Source: Dermatophilus congolensis (GTDB lineage: Bacteria > Actinomycetota > Actinomycetes > Actinomycetales > Dermatophilaceae). From it: DNA of 64,000 nucleotides. Of this stretch, positions 1 through 9,094 are shown one piece after another. Below the pieces are notes generated by a model. It was not told the origin of the DNA, searched no databases, and saw only the letters and a program-made list of their open reading frames with translations. The stretch spans positions 2,542,001 through 2,606,000 of the forward strand of contig NZ_UFYA01000001.1 of NCBI RefSeq assembly GCF_900447215.1. The letters are read 5' to 3'. How positions within the stretch are numbered: the stretch's first letter is position 1; the number at the start of each line of letters is the position of its first letter. The translations under genes were made by a program, and so were the position numbers.

Positions 1-47
1 GTGAGGGGGCAACTCCTCCGTGGGTTCAAATCCCACCGCCACCGCCA
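1..47 (+). tRNA. tRNA-Ser, 3' part only (cut by window edge)
   Basis: The first bases form a long variable arm, then a T arm with stem GTGGG/CCCAC and loop TTCAAAT, then the acceptor half CGCCACC, discriminator G and an encoded CCA ending at 47. The long variable arm and G discriminator indicate tRNA-Ser. The anticodon lies outside the window, so the isoacceptor is unknown. A strong terminator follows directly. Confidence 0.85.
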
Positions 48-50
48 TAA

Positions 51-95
51 AAAAGGTGAGCCGGTTCCCACAGGAACCGGCTCACCTTTTTGTTC
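51..95 (+). terminator. Rho-independent terminator after tRNA-Ser
   Basis: An 18-bp perfect stem (51-68 with 73-90) around a CACA loop is followed by a T run. It sits three bases after the tRNA CCA end, so it should end the tRNA transcript. Confidence 0.9.
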
Positions 96-197
96 CCCTA
101 CAAACATCCCCCCGCCCCCCAACTAGCTGCCAAACAACCACGTCGTAGCCTGGAAGTAACAGCCACCACCTCCACACCTCAATGAACGGCGGCATGA

Positions 198-1088
198 ATG
201 AACAACCAGTCTGAGCAAGCACAGACAACAAGCGCCAACACCCAACCCTGGGCACAAGGACGCCGCACAGTCCACGACGTTCCCGCCCACCTCGTACCCG
301 CTCTAGTCGTCGCAGACATGGACGGCTCACTCCTAGACAGCAACGGCAACATCCCCGACACCTTCTGGGACGTCCTCACCCGTATGCGCGAACGCGGCAT
401 CGCTTTCGCCCCCGCCTCCGGACGACAACTCGCGACTCTCCGTGAACTCTTCGCCCCCGCCGGCGACAACCTCTACACCATCGCCGAAAACGGCGCCTAC
501 GTCGTCCACGGCGATGAAGAAATCTCCTCAGTCACCCTTGACCACAACACCGTCACCACCGCCATCAACATCGTGCGAAACACCCACGAAAAAGGCCACC
601 GCCTCGGCGCCGTCGTCTGCGGAAAACGCTCCGCCTACGTCGAATGGAACCACCAACCATTCCTCGACCAATGCCGCGTCTACTACGCCGCCCTCGAACT
701 CGTCGAAGACCTCCACACCATCGACGACGACATCCTCAAAGTAGCCATCTTCGACTTCGGCCCAGCCGAAGAGATCGCCCACCACTTCAACCCCCTACGC
801 CACACACACCAAGTCGTCATCTCTGGCCCCAACTGGATCGACGTCATGTCCCACGGAGTACACAAAGGACTCGCAGTCCAAGAACTCCAAAAAACACTCG
901 GAATCGACCGAAAACACACACTCGTATTCGGCGACTACTTCAACGACGCCCACATGCTCGACACCGCCGAGCTCTCCTTCGCCATGGCCAACGGCCACCC
1001 AGAAATCATCCAACGCGCCAACTACATCGCACCCCCCAACACCGAACACGGCACCATCACCGTCCTAGAAACCCTCCTCAACCGCTAA
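198..1088 (+). CDS. Cof-type HAD-superfamily phosphatase
   Basis: This 296-residue protein is a haloacid-dehalogenase hydrolase of the Cof/YidA type, a cytosolic family that removes phosphate from sugar phosphates, nucleotides or cofactors. The nucleophile motif DMDGSLLD is at residues 40-47, the motif II Ser is in PASGR (about 74), a motif III Lys is in HKG (about 222), and motif IV is GDYFNDAHML (about 245), so all four HAD motifs are intact. The cap domain between motifs II and III is of Cof size. ATG at 198 is used; its ribosome binding site is weak. The first 30 residues are not conserved in the family. Codons end almost entirely in C, unlike the G/T-rich genes from 8 kb on. The substrate cannot be read from the sequence. 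Confidence 0.88.
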   Translation: MNNQSEQAQTTSANTQPWAQGRRTVHDVPAHLVPALVVADMDGSLLDSNGNIPDTFWDVLTRMRERGIAFAPASGRQLATLRELFAPAGDNLYTIAENGAYVVHGDEEISSVTLDHNTVTTAINIVRNTHEKGHRLGAVVCGKRSAYVEWNHQPFLDQCRVYYAALELVEDLHTIDDDILKVAIFDFGPAEEIAHHFNPLRHTHQVVISGPNWIDVMSHGVHKGLAVQELQKTLGIDRKHTLVFGDYFNDAHMLDTAELSFAMANGHPEIIQRANYIAPPNTEHGTITVLETLLNR

Positions 1089-1100
1089 AACCACCACAAC

Positions 1101-2435
1101 TCACACCGGATCAACCGGATCAACCCTCCCCACACCACCACGCCGCGGACACGCCGAAGCCCAATGCCCCACCTGCAAACACCGACCACACCGCGGCCCC
1201 CGCTCCACCGGCAACGCAGGCAACGGCTTACGCACCGGCCGAGCAAACGAACCCGACCCCGGCACAGGCGCCACCGGAGCAGGCGGCGGAATCAAATCAT
1301 CAAAATACGTCGGCACCCCCACCGACACCGCCAACGCCCTCAAATGACGCACATGCCCCGACCTCAACACCTCCACATTCGCAAACGCCGCCTGCCTCAC
1401 CAACTCCAAAAACCGCTCCAACGTCCCCCGAATCGCCTCCGCCGAAAACCCCGAACGCACCGCCGAACGATTCAACAACCGCACCTCATCTGCAACAACA
1501 CGCCCCCGCGACAACAACGTCACCAACGCATCCGTATACGCCGCAGCCCGCGCATCATGTAGCTCAACAACCCCCACCGACATCGAACGCAACACCTGCG
1601 TCAACCAGCCATCCACCACCGGTGCAGGCGGCAACGCCGACCGCGGCCTACCCACACCCGCCACCGCCTCCCGCGAAACCTCAGGCAACACCGGCACCGG
1701 AAACACCACCCGCCCCATCTGCCCCGGCAACAACACACTCGCCACCTCACACACCGCAGCGGCCTCCGCCACAGCAGACCCATCCGGCCGATGCCGCGTA
1801 CCCAACCGCGCCGCCACTGTCCCCAACCGATGATTCGGCGTATCCACCATCAACTGAGACAACCGCCCCAACGACACCGCAGGCACACTCGGCGCCAACA
1901 ACCCCGCCCGCAAAAACTCCGCCCGCAACACCTCCTCCACAAACTCCGCGTTATGCGCCACCACCACCGCCCCACCCAACATCGCCACCAAAGCCCCCGC
2001 CACATCCACAAAACCCGGCGCACCCGCCACCTCCCGGGCACCCAACCCATGCAACGACGAACCACCCACCTCCACCCCCGGATCCACCACACTCGACCAC
2101 GCAGACACCTGCCCACCTGGCCCCCCAAAACGCACCACCGCCACCTCCACAACGCGATCCTCATGCGAATTCAATCCCGTCGTCGCCACCGCAACCGCCG
2201 CGAAAGGCCCACCCAACACAAACCCTCCGCTGGCCACTCCCACCGCCCGCACCCCATATCCAAAAAACGCAGTACCACCCGAAGAACGCCCCCCACCCCC
2301 CAACGCCACCGGACGCTCAACCCGAACACCGCCACCCACCCCACGCGAACGGCCACCCACACCCAAAAACACCCCCACCAACACCACAGCAGCCACCAAC
2401 ACCACCAACACCACCAACACCACCAACACCACCAA
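1101..2435 (-). CDS. Degenerate DEDDh exonuclease-like protein with C-terminal zinc knuckle
   Basis: Roughly residues 78-245 align with the DnaQ/DEDDh 3'-5' exonuclease fold: the VAVATTGL segment where VDVETTGL is usual, then DRVVEVAVVR, LHGLGAREVAGAP, VVAHNAEF, and a third motif region near RPDGSAVAEA. The Asp and Glu of DxE are both Ala, the Asp of the second motif (FD) is Val, and the His-x4-Asp of the last motif is not kept, so exonuclease activity is unlikely. A CCHC zinc knuckle (CGRC..H....C, spacing 2-4-4) lies near residues 416-430, which suggests nucleic-acid binding. The open frame begins at a TTG inside a 9-bp repeat that encodes VVL units; a later GTG may be the true start. The longer + strand frame over the same bases has only low-complexity Pro/Thr/His sequence and is taken as a shadow. 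Confidence 0.68.
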   Translation of the reverse strand: MVVLVVLVVLVVLVAAVVLVGVFLGVGGRSRGVGGGVRVERPVALGGGGRSSGGTAFFGYGVRAVGVASGGFVLGGPFAAVAVATTGLNSHEDRVVEVAVVRFGGPGGQVSAWSSVVDPGVEVGGSSLHGLGAREVAGAPGFVDVAGALVAMLGGAVVVAHNAEFVEEVLRAEFLRAGLLAPSVPAVSLGRLSQLMVDTPNHRLGTVAARLGTRHRPDGSAVAEAAAVCEVASVLLPGQMGRVVFPVPVLPEVSREAVAGVGRPRSALPPAPVVDGWLTQVLRSMSVGVVELHDARAAAYTDALVTLLSRGRVVADEVRLLNRSAVRSGFSAEAIRGTLERFLELVRQAAFANVEVLRSGHVRHLRALAVSVGVPTYFDDLIPPPAPVAPVPGSGSFARPVRKPLPALPVERGPRCGRCLQVGHWASACPRRGGVGRVDPVDPV

Positions 2436-2436
2436 T
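2392..2436. repeat. Five 9-bp tandem units (ACCACCAAC) at the 5' end of the exonuclease-like gene
   Basis: Units of ACCACCAAC run from about 2392 to 2436 with small end variations. Read on the minus strand they code for Val-Val-Leu repeats, giving a hydrophobic stretch just before VAAVVLVGVFLGV. Copy-number change would add or remove three residues without a frameshift. Confidence 0.75.
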
Positions 2437-2586
2437 CACACCCCCCCAAACAACTCCACAACAAACACTCACCTATCGATCGACCAGCCACACCACCGAC
2501 TGAGACCCACCACCACCGCAAAAACCAACCCAACCCCACCCAACACGGCATCCTGGAACACGCACGCCAAAAGAAAGGCTAAACAC

Positions 2587-3435
2587 GTGGGAACCACACC
2601 CGACTACACCGACCGCGCAGCAGGAACCCTCTCAGGAACCCATCTGGGACTCGTCCTAGGCGCCATCACCCACGGCCTCACCCGCACCCAAGCCACCACC
2701 ACACTCAACGACGCCTTCCCCGACTTCACCACTGCCCACCCCACCACCATCGACATCGAAAACCTCGCGACCGCCTACGCAACCCACTCACCTCCCCCCA
2801 CCCCCGCCTCCCACACACTCCCAACCTGGATACCCATTGCCCTAGCCACAGGACTCACCCACCCCTGCGACCCCATCGCAACCCTGGCAAACCACGTCGG
2901 CAACCACCTCCCACCCGAACACCGCGGACGCCTCACCTACGCAGCAGCAGCAGCCACCGCCACCCTCATCTCCGCAGCCCTCGAAGGAGTCCCCTGGACA
3001 CAAGCCTTCGCCCTCAGCCTCTCCGCCGCCGACACCATCGAAAACGCCACCCCCACACCCACACCCCACCACCAAGCAGGCCCCAGCATCAGCGCCCGAC
3101 TCACCTGGGCACACGCACTAGCCACCAAAGCCTCAGAAGCCCCCGCAGACATCATCACCCTCCTCATCGGCACCTCCAACGCACCCCAAGAAACCCTCCC
3201 CGCGGCATGCGCAATCATCGGCATGCTCACCCACAACGACACCCCACCCAACCCAGTCCAAGCCGTCCGCGCCACAGCCCAACTTGGCGGCGACAGCACC
3301 CACACCACCACTCTCGTCGGAGCCATCACCGGCGCCCTCAACGGACAAAACGCCATCCCCACCCACCTGCACCACCCCAACCCCAACCTCAACACCCTCA
3401 ACCACATCACCACCACCCGCACCCACCACCCCTGA
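2587..3435 (+). CDS. ADP-ribosylglycohydrolase-like protein, metal site incomplete
   Basis: The 282-residue product is Ala/Thr-rich and helical. Its C-terminal GGDSTHTTTLVGAITGAL segment (about residue 236 on) and the preceding alanine-rich helices resemble the ADP-ribosylglycohydrolase (DraG/ARH) family, where the same place reads GGDTDT. The second Asp of that metal-binding DTD is replaced by Thr, so hydrolase activity is doubtful. The protein is also shorter than the usual 300-370 residues. The GTG start at 2587 has AAAGG upstream. In many actinobacteria such a gene is paired with a sugar or nucleoside kinase, and here the next gene is a BadF-type kinase. Family assignment rests on a short motif. 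Confidence 0.6.
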   Translation: MGTTPDYTDRAAGTLSGTHLGLVLGAITHGLTRTQATTTLNDAFPDFTTAHPTTIDIENLATAYATHSPPPTPASHTLPTWIPIALATGLTHPCDPIATLANHVGNHLPPEHRGRLTYAAAAATATLISAALEGVPWTQAFALSLSAADTIENATPTPTPHHQAGPSISARLTWAHALATKASEAPADIITLLIGTSNAPQETLPAACAIIGMLTHNDTPPNPVQAVRATAQLGGDSTHTTTLVGAITGALNGQNAIPTHLHHPNPNLNTLNHITTTRTHHP

Positions 3436-3558
3436 CGCATACGAACCTCCACCCTAAAAAACCACCACTACCTACGATTAACCACACCCCAAAAAACAGG
3501 GCGACACCGTAAATACACCGCCTGTACCGCCGGCACCACCCCGAGGACAGGACACACC

Positions 3559-4560
3559 ATGACCAACCCCAACACCCCCATCAACGGACACATCCTCCAC
3601 ACCACCAACGCCCCCACCCCCCACCCCACACCCGACCTACTCATCATCGACCTTGGTCGCCGAGGCCTGCGCGCCCACCGCACCGGCGCTAACCCCACCG
3701 CCGCCCTCAACATCCCCGACCTAGCCCACACCACCCTCGACACCGACACCCTCATTACTACCTGTCAACCCCTCCTCACCACCGGCTCCACCCCACCCCA
3801 GCACGTCATCGCCGCCATCGACCCCACCACCCACCCGCTAGACCTGGGACACCTTCACACCCGCCTCACCCATGAAACCAACGCCCCCACCCTCGTCGTC
3901 GACTCTCTGCTCACCACTCTCTTCGGCGCACTCGAAAACGTCCACGCAGGCGTCATTGTCGACCTCGGCGCCACCGCAGCCGGACTAGCAACCAACCTCA
4001 AAGACACCTGGCAACGACTCGACGGATGGGGCAACCTCCTCGGCGGACGAGGCTCCGCCGCATGGATCGGCAAAGAAGGACTCTGCGCAGCCTTACGCGC
4101 CCGCGACGGCGTACCCAATGGCTCTGAGACACTCCTGGACCTGGCGCGCAACGCCTTCGGCACCGAAAACGCATGGCCACAACTATTCAGCACCCCAAGA
4201 ACACACGACCTCCTCGCTGACTTCGCTCCCCTCGTAGCGCGTGCCTGCGTCGACGGCGACCCAATCGCACAATTCATCATCCGCGCAGCCGGAGAACATA
4301 TCGCCGACACCCTCACCGCTGGAACATCCCTCGTCCCCGACAGTGCAATAACCGTCACCGGTGAACTGCTCATGATCGAAGCAGTAAAAATAGCCATCGC
4401 ATCAGCTCTCGGAAAAAGACGCCTCTTCCTCGTCCCCGCCCTGCACGACTCCCGCTACGGAGCAGAAAAACTCGGTGAATGGCTCTGCGAAGGAAACCAA
4501 CTCCCCCACAAACCACCGTTCGTGCATCGGGGTGACCACCGTGCACTGTCAGCCACATGA
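3559..4560 (+). CDS. BadF/BadG/BcrA-type ATPase, N-acetylglucosamine-kinase-like
   Basis: This 333-residue protein has the actin-like ATPase (ASKHA) fold of the BadF/BadG/BcrA/BcrD family, whose sugar-kinase members phosphorylate N-acetylglucosamine-type sugars. Visible are the phosphate-1 segment LLIIDLGRRG (about 29-38), VIVDLGATAAG in the middle, the hallmark DGWGNLLGGRGSAAWIG (about 155), and a late TVTGELL segment. The Thr/Gly-rich start of phosphate-1 (normally GGT) is LGR here, so nucleotide handling may differ. ATG at 3559 follows GGACAGGA. It is 120 bp downstream of the ADP-ribosylglycohydrolase-like gene and likely co-transcribed. Confidence 0.78.
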   Translation: MTNPNTPINGHILHTTNAPTPHPTPDLLIIDLGRRGLRAHRTGANPTAALNIPDLAHTTLDTDTLITTCQPLLTTGSTPPQHVIAAIDPTTHPLDLGHLHTRLTHETNAPTLVVDSLLTTLFGALENVHAGVIVDLGATAAGLATNLKDTWQRLDGWGNLLGGRGSAAWIGKEGLCAALRARDGVPNGSETLLDLARNAFGTENAWPQLFSTPRTHDLLADFAPLVARACVDGDPIAQFIIRAAGEHIADTLTAGTSLVPDSAITVTGELLMIEAVKIAIASALGKRRLFLVPALHDSRYGAEKLGEWLCEGNQLPHKPPFVHRGDHRALSAT

Positions 4561-4582
4561 GCCCCACAGGCGCCCGCACGCA

Positions 4583-4619
4583 CAAAAAAGGAGAGGCACC
4601 CAAACGAGCGCCTCTCCTA
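4583..4619 (-). terminator. Terminator of the minus-strand tRNA-Ser
   Basis: On the minus strand an AGGAGAGGC/GCCTCTCCT stem is followed by a run of six T. It starts directly after the CCA end of the tRNA. Confidence 0.85.
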
Positions 4620-4708
4620 TGGCGGAGGATAGGGGATTTGAACCCCTGAGGGTGGTTAACCCAACACGATTTCCAATCGTGCGCACTAGGCCGCTATGCG
4701 AATCCTCC
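4620..4708 (-). tRNA. tRNA-Ser (GGA anticodon)
   Basis: The minus strand folds into an 89-nt tRNA with acceptor GGAGGAT/ATCCTCC, discriminator G, encoded CCA, T loop TTCAAAT, and a long variable arm typical of class II tRNAs. The anticodon loop TTGGAAA gives anticodon GGA, which reads UCC and UCU. Confidence 0.95.
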
Positions 4709-4869
4709 AACGACAACGTTACCCGACAAAGGCGGCCCAACCGAAATCCTTAGCTCAACAGCTGTTCACCGCCTGCTCGCACCCCTGCTCCCATAACCCC
4801 AAAACCTTCACAAACCCAGCAAAAACAGCATTGTTGGCATCCCCAGGGGCAGCTGCGCTAGCCTTAAGC

Positions 4870-4961
4870 CAGACCCCTCGTGTGGTGGTACCTCACTGAA
4901 CTCCCCCAGGGCAGGAATGCAGCAAGGGTAGGTGTGCTCTTCCAGGTGCGCGAGGGGTCCC
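4870..4961 (+). ncRNA. ffs: Signal recognition particle RNA, small bacterial type
   Basis: The outer stem GACCCCTCG (4872-4880) pairs with CGAGGGGTC (4951-4959). The apical part carries the conserved SRP domain IV: GAACTCCCCCAGGGCAGGAA, then GCAGCAAGGGTA, with the asymmetric and symmetric loops that bind Ffh. It lies just upstream of dnaX, the usual place for ffs in actinobacteria. The ends are approximate. Confidence 0.9.
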
Positions 4962-5121
4962 TTCATGCCCTGGAACACACACCACACGTGTGAATCCCCT
5001 CCACGTATCAAGAACCAAAAACCCGATACGCGCCGGTCAAAGCCCCCAACAAAAACAACGTACCCACCCCAACGGTGCGGGCAAGAAAACCATCCGGCCA
5101 CGGGCAGCTAACCTCAGGTAC

Positions 5122-7683
5122 GTGACACAAGCCCTGTACCGCCGCTACCGACCCGAAACGTTCTCAGACGTCATCGGACAGGAGCACGTGACCGAACCGC
5201 TCATGAACGCGTTGAAGTCCGGCAGGGTCGGGCACGCCTACCTGTTCAGCGGTCCACGCGGCTGCGGTAAAACTACGAGCGCTCGCATCCTCGCCCGATG
5301 CCTCAACTGTGAAAAAGGCCCCACCCCTATTCCATGCGGCGAATGTTCCTCTTGTAAAGCTTTGGCCCGCGGCGGAGCAGGAAACGTAGACGTCATCGAA
5401 ATTGATGCTGCAAGTCACGGTGGCGTTGATGATGCCCGAGAACTACGAGAAAAAGCGTCCTATGGGCCAGCAAACTCCCGTTACCGCGTTTACATCATTG
5501 ACGAAGCGCACATGGTTACCCCCCAGGGATTCAACGCACTACTGAAGATCGTTGAAGAACCACCCGAACACGTGAAGTTCATCTTCGCCACCACCGAACC
5601 GGAGAAAGTGATCGGGACTATCCGATCCAGGACACATCACTACCCATTCCGTTTGGTCCCGCCCATGGCCCTGGGTGCATACCTGGAACAGGTATGCACC
5701 CAGGAACAGATCGAAGTGGAGCAAGGAGTGCTCTCCTTCGTAGTTCGTGCAGGAGGTGGCTCAGTACGTGACTCCATGTCAGTTCTCGATCAGTTAATGG
5801 CTGGATCAGGCGGTCGAATCACTTACGCAGGTGCCGCCGCACTACTGGGATTCACCGAAGGAGAGTTGCTCGACGCCACTGTTGATGCGATTGCGGCTCA
5901 AGACGGTGGAGCAGTTTTCAGGCAGATCGACAGGGTGATCGAGACCGGACAAGATCCTCGTCGATTCGTTGAGGACCTCTTAGAACGCTTCCGCGATTTG
6001 ATCGTTATTGCGGCGCTCAATTCCACGGAGTCTGCTTCGCAAGAGACCCTCTCAGCTGTGTTGCGCGGTATGCCGGTGGACCAGATTGCCCGTCTACGGG
6101 AGCAGGCAACCGCATTCGGCACAGGTGAGTTGTCTTATGCAGCAGATGTCGTTAACGAGGGTTTGAGTGCTATGACCGGGGCTACGGCACCTCGACTGCA
6201 GCTGGAGTTGCTGTGTGCACGGCTATTGTTGCCTCGCTCAGCTGGTGAGGATGGTGTTATTGCTCGTGTGGGGCGCCTAGAGCGTCGGCTTGAGCTCGGG
6301 GGCGCACCTGCTTCAGCTAGGAGCGAAACACCCAGTGCTACAGCTCGTCCCTCAGGTGGTTCTGACGATGCCCAAGATGTGGGCGCTTTGCGTTCACATG
6401 CACAAGAAATCAACACTCCTCATAGTGCTGATGGGCCTGTTTCAGCTGCTGTTGGTGATGTAGTGCCCACACGACCAGAGCCAAAGATGTCAGTCCGTCA
6501 GCGAGGCGCTGGTCAAACAGGGAAGGCGAGCTTGCCCCAACAGGCGGCACCGACCAGCAAAAACGAGGAGTCACCACAGCAAGGTGCGCTCGCAGGGGTG
6601 GATACGGATGCGATTCGTCGGGCATGGCCAGATGTGTTGGCCGTTATTTTTGGGATGAGACGAGCGACATGGACCTTTTTGTCGCAGCACTCACAGGTGC
6701 TTGATTTTGATGGTCAGCGTTTGCTTCTTGGTATTAATTCGCGGGGTCTTGCTCGTACGTTCGTGCAGGGCAGCCATGCTGAGGTGGTGCGTCAGGCGCT
6801 TATCGAGGCCCGGGGAGTGGATGTCAGGGTTGAGGGCGTTGCCATGGAAGACCGTGGTGAGGTGATTGCGGCAGGTTCAGTGCGTTCTCGTGGTGTAGGC
6901 AGGGCTAGACGAACTGCACAGGCAGCGAACAAGCGCGCGCCGGTTAATGCGCGCGGTGGCGGCGCACAAGAGACGGTCAGCAGAGACGCGGCAACTGTTG
7001 CTGCAGCTCGTGCTGTGGATGCGCGGCCAGATGTCTCGGTGATAGGAGATTCGCGCCTTGAGATGCGATCGAGTGCTGCGGTAGAAGCGGCGCAGCCATC
7101 GAATTACCCGGATGATTTGCCACCAGAACCGGTGGAATATGACGAAGGTTCGGGAGATCCCTTTGCTTCAGGTGCGCATGAATGGGGTTCTGCAGCTCCT
7201 GTTTCTTCACAGCGACGGGATGAGCGTTTCCAGTTTCGCTCTGCAGAGCGCAAACCGCAGGTAGATGAGACTGTTCATCAGGTTGAATCGGTGGAGCCTA
7301 ATGAGCAGACAGAGCCTCATGAGACGCCTGTGATAGGGCCAACGTCCGTTGTGGAAGAGGTTGCAGAAGAGACGGTGCCTGTTCCATCGGGTGCGGGGTC
7401 GTTGTCGGCAAGTACATCTGCACCTGCTGTGTCTGGAGGTGGGGCGACGCGACCACACTCAGGGCACGAGGCTTTTCGTGCGGCGATGGCAGCTAGAAAG
7501 GCGAAAACAGCTGGGACAGGAGTGGGTTCTTTTGGGGCTTCCGAGGTTTCTTTAGAGGATGAAGATTCGTTTGAATCTGGTGCCAGTGCTGATGATGAAG
7601 ATATTTCGGATTTGTCTCAGGTGGGGCAGCCTGTGATTGCCGAAATACTTGGTGGTGTGGTTATTGCCGAGCTGGATGAATGA
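5122..7683 (+). CDS. dnaX: DNA polymerase III subunits gamma/tau
   Basis: The 853-residue protein is the clamp-loader ATPase of the replisome. GTG at 5122 (VTQALYRRYRP) is chosen because the family begins here; the frame is open further upstream, into the SRP RNA. Walker A GPRGCGKTT is at 44-52, a four-Cys zinc module at about 59-80, Walker B with IDEAH at about 128, and the sensor FIFATTEPEK at about 155. Domain III and a long acidic, Ala/Gly/Pro-rich tail follow; the tail is the variable tau-like region. No obvious slippery site for a gamma product was noted. Codon use shifts along the gene from C-rich to G/T-rich. Confidence 0.95.
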   Translation: MTQALYRRYRPETFSDVIGQEHVTEPLMNALKSGRVGHAYLFSGPRGCGKTTSARILARCLNCEKGPTPIPCGECSSCKALARGGAGNVDVIEIDAASHGGVDDARELREKASYGPANSRYRVYIIDEAHMVTPQGFNALLKIVEEPPEHVKFIFATTEPEKVIGTIRSRTHHYPFRLVPPMALGAYLEQVCTQEQIEVEQGVLSFVVRAGGGSVRDSMSVLDQLMAGSGGRITYAGAAALLGFTEGELLDATVDAIAAQDGGAVFRQIDRVIETGQDPRRFVEDLLERFRDLIVIAALNSTESASQETLSAVLRGMPVDQIARLREQATAFGTGELSYAADVVNEGLSAMTGATAPRLQLELLCARLLLPRSAGEDGVIARVGRLERRLELGGAPASARSETPSATARPSGGSDDAQDVGALRSHAQEINTPHSADGPVSAAVGDVVPTRPEPKMSVRQRGAGQTGKASLPQQAAPTSKNEESPQQGALAGVDTDAIRRAWPDVLAVIFGMRRATWTFLSQHSQVLDFDGQRLLLGINSRGLARTFVQGSHAEVVRQALIEARGVDVRVEGVAMEDRGEVIAAGSVRSRGVGRARRTAQAANKRAPVNARGGGAQETVSRDAATVAAARAVDARPDVSVIGDSRLEMRSSAAVEAAQPSNYPDDLPPEPVEYDEGSGDPFASGAHEWGSAAPVSSQRRDERFQFRSAERKPQVDETVHQVESVEPNEQTEPHETPVIGPTSVVEEVAEETVPVPSGAGSLSASTSAPAVSGGGATRPHSGHEAFRAAMAARKAKTAGTGVGSFGASEVSLEDEDSFESGASADDEDISDLSQVGQPVIAEILGGVVIAELDE

Positions 7684-7774
7684 GTTTTGTAGCGGTTTGC
7701 CTCCACGACTGTTTGGTGAATTGCAAGTGAGAGTATGCGCTGTTAGTGAAGTTTTTAATGGAGGGGGAAGTTAG

Positions 7775-8452
7775 GTGTGGTATGAGCTGGGGCGTAAGAC
7801 GGTTGGCCCTGTGGGCCGTGCACTTTTGCGGCCGACTGTGCTGGGTAAGGAGAATATTCCTTTGCGCGGTCCAGTGATTTTGGCGAGTAATCATTTGTCT
7901 TTTTTAGATAGTTTCATTATTCCGATGACAACGCCTCGTGAGATCGCTTTTTTAGCTAAGAAAGAGTATTACACGGGGTCGGGTATTTCCGGTTTTGTTA
8001 GCCGGACTTTCTTTACCAGTATTGGTGCGATCCCAGTTGATCGGGATGATCCGCGTGCAGCTCAGAAGTCCTTGGAACTGCAGTTAGAGGTACTGGCGCG
8101 CGGTGGTGCAGTGGGTATTTATCCAGAAGGGACGCGTTCGCGGGATGGGCGTTTGTATCGGGGGCGTACAGGGGTTGCTGAGCTGGTGATGAAGTCGGGG
8201 GCAGTGGTGGTGCCGACCGCTTTGCAAGGAACGGAGAATTTACAGCCGGTGGGATCGCGGTTTATACATCCTGCGAAGGTGTGTGTGCAGTACGGAAAGC
8301 CGATGAATTTTGCGGATAGGTTCGTTGGCGTGCCTAAGGGGGTGGTGCGTAGAAGTATTACGGACGAGATTATGGGGGCGATTCAGGCGATGAGTGGTCA
8401 GGAGTTGGCGGGTGCGTATAACGAGAGACCTGGGGTGGTATCTGCCGGATGA
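7775..8452 (+). CDS. 1-acyl-sn-glycerol-3-phosphate acyltransferase (PlsC family)
   Basis: The 225-residue protein is a PlsC-type acyltransferase that acylates lysophosphatidic acid in phospholipid synthesis at the membrane. The catalytic NHxxxxD motif is NHLSFLD (about residue 39), and the second conserved block [10 protein letters not shown] (about 115) binds the glycerol phosphate. Both are intact. GTG at 7775 follows a GGAGGGGG site. It sits between dnaX and recR in the same direction with 90- and 40-bp gaps. Confidence 0.88.
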
Positions 8453-8494
8453 GAGCTCTCGGAGTTAGAGGGTGTCGGGGGCTAGGCTGATGGT

Positions 8495-9094
8495 GTGTAT
8501 GAAGGCGCGGTTCAGGATCTAATTGACGAGCTGGGGCGGTTGCCCGGGGTCGGCCCGAAGAGTGCTCAGCGGATCGCGTTTTTCCTGCTTAGCGCTGATG
8601 AGGCGGATGTGCAGCGGTTGGCTGAGGCGATGCTGCATGTGAAGGAGACTGTTCGGTTTTGTGAGGTCTGCGGCAATGTCGCGCAGGAGCAGAAGTGCCG
8701 GATTTGTGGGGATCCGCGGCGTGATGCCTCGAAGATTTGTGTGGTGGAGGAACCTAAAGACGTGATTGCGATTGAGCGCACGCGTGAGTTCCGGGGGCTG
8801 TATCACGTCTTGGGTGGGGCGATTAATCCAATGGAGGGCATTGGCCCGGGGGACTTGTCTGTAGCGCAGTTGTTTTCGCGTCTTGCTGATGGGGTTGTGC
8901 AGGAGGTGATCATCGCGACTGATCCGAATTTGGAGGGTGAGGCTACGGCTACGTATTTGGCTCGGTCGATGGGGTCGATGGGTGTTTCAGTGTCACGTTT
9001 GGCTTCTGGCTTGCCAGTCGGGGGCGATCTTGAGTACGCGGACGAGATCACGCTCGGCCGCGCCTTCGAAGGGAGGCGGATGATTCATGTCTGA
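8495..9094 (+). CDS. recR: Recombination protein RecR
   Basis: RecR acts with RecF and RecO to load RecA at single-strand gaps. The 199-residue protein has the N-terminal helix-hairpin-helix with [14 protein letters not shown], a four-Cys zinc finger (CEVCGN..CRICGD, about 56-71), and a Toprim domain with [16 protein letters not shown] (about 140). Length and order match the family. GTG at 8495 is used. The last 8 bp overlap the next gene, so the two are translationally coupled. Confidence 0.96.
   Translation: MYEGAVQDLIDELGRLPGVGPKSAQRIAFFLLSADEADVQRLAEAMLHVKETVRFCEVCGNVAQEQKCRICGDPRRDASKICVVEEPKDVIAIERTREFRGLYHVLGGAINPMEGIGPGDLSVAQLFSRLADGVVQEVIIATDPNLEGEATATYLARSMGSMGVSVSRLASGLPVGGDLEYADEITLGRAFEGRRMIHV

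Noticed and set aside
644-2503. Long + strand reading frame (619 codons) over the exonuclease-like gene
   Set aside because: The product is a low-complexity Pro/Thr/His chain with no fold pattern, and its 5' part lies inside the HAD gene in another frame. The minus-strand frame has recognisable exonuclease and zinc-knuckle blocks.
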